7,958 nt of DNA, taken from Zhengella sp041738295 (GTDB lineage Bacteria; Pseudomonadota; Alphaproteobacteria; Rhizobiales; Rhizobiaceae). The translations under genes were made by a program, and so were the position numbers. Below the pieces are notes generated by a model. It was not told where the DNA came from. It did no database searches and worked only from the letters and a program-made list of their open reading frames with translations. Below are positions 6,843-7,958 of the stretch, in pieces (position 1 is the stretch's first letter; the number at the start of each line of letters is the position of its first letter). The stretch covers positions 1-7,958 of the forward strand of contig JBGSQC010000298.1 in the NCBI GenBank assembly GCA_041738295.1. Direction: 5' to 3'.

Positions 6843-6858
6843 GCTGCATACACCCGGC

Positions 6859-7320
6859 TTACATGATCGGCAATGTTTCGTTCAGGCGCTTCAGCGTGTA
6901 GCGCCCGCAGACGCGCCGCGCGGTGCTGACCAAAGGCCTGACCACGCAGATGCGAACCTCATCGGGATGGGCTGTGGTGTGCGGTATGACGGCGATGAGA
7001 CTGATGCCATTGCCGGGCAAAACCGCAAAGGGGCCGACCGGAAAATAGGCCTTCCAGGGACTGCCATGCATGGTCTGCGCTTCAAGCTGGATGCTTTGGG
7101 CCGAGTTCGTCCCGTTCAGCACGGAAAGCCGGATTCCCGCCTCATCACCAAAATGGGTGATCACGGCGATGCTCGGCGACAGCGCGACATGGCCACGGGG
7201 AACGACAGTGCCTTGAAAAGTCACGGAGCCGCGACCGGCATCGGTGGTGCGCGGCAAGGAGCCGAGGGCGGCCAGCAATGCCAGCGCCACGAACGCCTTG
7301 TGATGGTGGTAGCCTTGCAT
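6859..7320 (-). CDS. Small probable secreted protein of unknown function
   Basis: I do not recognise this 153-residue protein. From ATG 7320 it starts MQGYHHHK, then a hydrophobic stretch (9-22, FVALALLAALGSL), with possible signal peptidase cleavage after TDA (26-28), leaving about 125 mature residues. The mature part looks all-beta: alternating strands such as SVTFQGTVV (32-40), GIRLSVLNG (62-70), SIQLEAQT (76-83), PFAVLPGNGISLIAVIP (97-113) and VRICVVRPL (122-130). Cys125 and Cys138 could form a disulfide. The pattern 'LSVLNGTNSAQSIQLEA ... FAVLPGNGISL' faintly recalls an immunoglobulin-like domain of pilus-chaperone type, a weak resemblance only. A TTG at 7332 would add four residues; the ATG is preceded by GGGGG. 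It lies between proB and proA, with its own AT-rich upstream region. Hand-counted GC over 6961-7200 is about 61%, below the 68% of a sampled proA line. Confidence 0.7.
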   Translation of the reverse strand: MQGYHHHKAFVALALLAALGSLPRTTDAGRGSVTFQGTVVPRGHVALSPSIAVITHFGDEAGIRLSVLNGTNSAQSIQLEAQTMHGSPWKAYFPVGPFAVLPGNGISLIAVIPHTTAHPDEVRICVVRPLVSTARRVCGRYTLKRLNETLPIM

Positions 7321-7374
7321 GCTAGCCCCCAATTTTGCGGGCAGGTTGCATCCCTCGTTGTTTTTTATTTTAGA

Positions 7375-7380
7375 AATATA
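7375..7380 (-). promoter_or_regulatory. Candidate -10 element for the small gene and possibly proA
   Basis: TATATT on the minus strand sits in the AT-rich core, about 55 bases before ATG 7320. A reasonable -35 is lacking: the best hexamer at 16-base spacing is ATGAAG, with three matches to TTGACA. The 8-base dyad lies where a -35 or regulator site would be. This is a suggestion from position and composition only. Confidence 0.25.
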
Positions 7381-7384
7381 CGAT

Positions 7385-7404
7385 GAATGAAGCGCCCTTC
7401 ATTC
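7385..7404. repeat. Perfect 8-base inverted repeat (possible operator or hairpin)
   Basis: GAATGAAG (7385-7392) and CTTCATTC (7397-7404) are exact reverse complements around a 4-base spacer CGCC. On the minus strand no T run follows directly, so it is a poor terminator. As DNA it could bind a dimeric regulator next to the candidate -10 element; as RNA it could be a hairpin downstream of proB. Confidence 0.45.
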
Positions 7405-7420
7405 CGGTAAAGGAAAGGCA

Positions 7421-7439
7421 CTGCATTTTATCCATGCAG
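7421..7439. repeat. Perfect 6-base inverted repeat downstream of proB
   Basis: CTGCAT (7421-7426) and ATGCAG (7434-7439) pair exactly around a 7-base AT-rich loop. It lies about 40 bases after the proB stop and 16 bases from the 8-base dyad. It may be part of a proB 3' structure or chance. Confidence 0.3.
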
Positions 7440-7478
7440 GTGATCCAGCGTCAGCGAGCGGATTGCCGGGAAAAAACG

Positions 7479-7958
7479 TCAGCGCCCGGTGACCACCAGA
7501 TCATCCCGGTGGATCATCGCTGAGCGGGCGGCATGGCCGAGAGCCTGTTCGATCTCGGCGGATTTCATGCCGGCAATGCGCTTGGCTTCAGGCGCATCAT
7601 AGGCAACAAGGCCGCGCGCCACTTCGCGGCCTGTTTCGTCGAGCACGGCCACGGTGTCGCCGCGGGCAAAGGCACCTTGAACCTTGCGCACTCCGGCTGC
7701 CAGCAGCGACTTGCCGTCAATCAGTGCCTTGAGCGCTCCGGCATCGATGGTCAGATGGCCTGCGGGTTCGAGGTTTCCTGCAATCCAGGTCTTGTAGCCC
7801 GAGACCGGATTGGCGGAGGCCTTGAAAAGAGTATGCAACGCACCGGCCTCGATGGCGGCCAGCGGATGGTCGCGCTGCCCGGACGCAATGATCATCGCAG
7901 TGCCGGCGGTGGTGGCGATCTTTCCGGCGTCGAGCTTGGTGCGCATGCCGCCGCGCGA
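7479..7958 (-). CDS. proB: Glutamate 5-kinase ProB, C-terminal part (5' end cut by window)
   Basis: ProB phosphorylates L-glutamate with ATP to glutamyl-5-phosphate, the first and usually feedback-controlled step of proline synthesis. The frame is open to the window edge; the visible 159 residues are the C-terminal part of a protein usually near 370. It starts within the kinase domain with SRGGMRTKLDAGKIA, corresponding to the family's GTGGMxTK nucleotide-binding segment. After an LKALIDGKSLLAAGV stretch comes the PUA domain, including FARGDTVAVLDETGREVARG and the closing HRDDLVV. The product is the substrate of ProA, encoded downstream beyond one small gene. The stop is followed by a run of six T on the minus strand but no strong stem. 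Confidence 0.94.
   Translation of the reverse strand, partial: SRGGMRTKLDAGKIATTAGTAMIIASGQRDHPLAAIEAGALHTLFKASANPVSGYKTWIAGNLEPAGHLTIDAGALKALIDGKSLLAAGVRKVQGAFARGDTVAVLDETGREVARGLVAYDAPEAKRIAGMKSAEIEQALGHAARSAMIHRDDLVVTGR

Larger units (their letters stand above)
7321..7478. other. AT-rich intergenic region between proB and the small secreted-protein gene
   Basis: This 158-base gap is the longest non-coding stretch in the window. It contains a strongly AT-rich core (about 7357-7391), two perfect inverted repeats (7385-7404 and 7421-7439), a -10-like TATATT on the minus strand and a T run just after the proB stop (7471-7476 on the minus strand). Together these suggest that expression is reset between proB and the downstream genes, by a promoter, a partial terminator or both. 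Confidence 0.6.

Noticed and set aside
6821..6853. Longer proA start at GTG 6853
   Set aside because: ATG 6820 has a strong Shine-Dalgarno sequence at 7 bases and gives the normal family length; the extra 11 residues look like translated leader.
5615..6901. Plus-strand frame of 428 codons opposite proA
   Set aside because: It is antisense to a complete, well-conserved proA and has no recognisable motif.
7471..7500. Intrinsic terminator directly at the proB stop
   Set aside because: There is a run of six T on the minus strand after the stop, but the preceding GTCA/TGAC stem has only 4 bases, too weak to call.
7492..7518. Direct repeat GATCATC near the proB 3' end
   Set aside because: It is two short copies inside conserved coding sequence and is explained by codon use.

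Overview
The window reads as a chromosomal segment of an alphaproteobacterium, most likely of the order Hyphomicrobiales (Rhizobiales). This rests on high GC content, on the gene order proB-proA-nadD-rsfS-rlmH-envC-ctpA-deacetylase, and on the form of the proteins: the 'YLxMP...GMTVGLFGGSFNPPH' start of NadD, an RsfS with a long N-terminal tail, and a deacetylase-like protein with Gly-Gly where other families carry Asp-Asp. Family calls are made by eye from recognised motifs. Every convincing gene is on the minus strand, so transcription runs from high to low coordinates. No stretch longer than about 160 bases lacks a gene.

Layout in the direction of transcription: the 3' part of proB (cut by the window end); a 158-base AT-rich gap with two inverted repeats; a small gene for a probable secreted protein that I cannot name; proA; nadD (TTG start overlapping the proA stop); rsfS; rlmH; envC; ctpA (start overlapping the envC end); a strong intrinsic terminator; and a divergent polysaccharide deacetylase gene that leaves the window at base 1.

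The genes form two functional blocks. proB and proA make glutamate-5-semialdehyde for proline, nadD makes the NAD precursor, and rsfS and rlmH act on the large ribosomal subunit. envC, ctpA and the deacetylase form a cell-envelope block: a periplasmic coiled-coil protein with a degenerate LytM domain, a PDZ-containing S41 protease and a membrane-anchored carbohydrate-esterase-like protein. Spacing from proA to ctpA is tight (-11 to +58 bases), so this part is probably one operon ending at the terminator.

The least ordinary part is the insertion between proB and proA: a small exported protein with its own AT-rich upstream region, in a place where I expect proB and proA to be adjacent. Several start codons (proA, rsfS, envC) lie beside short perfect inverted repeats, which may affect translation but could be chance in GC-rich DNA. 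I see no CRISPR array, insertion sequence, tRNA or rRNA.
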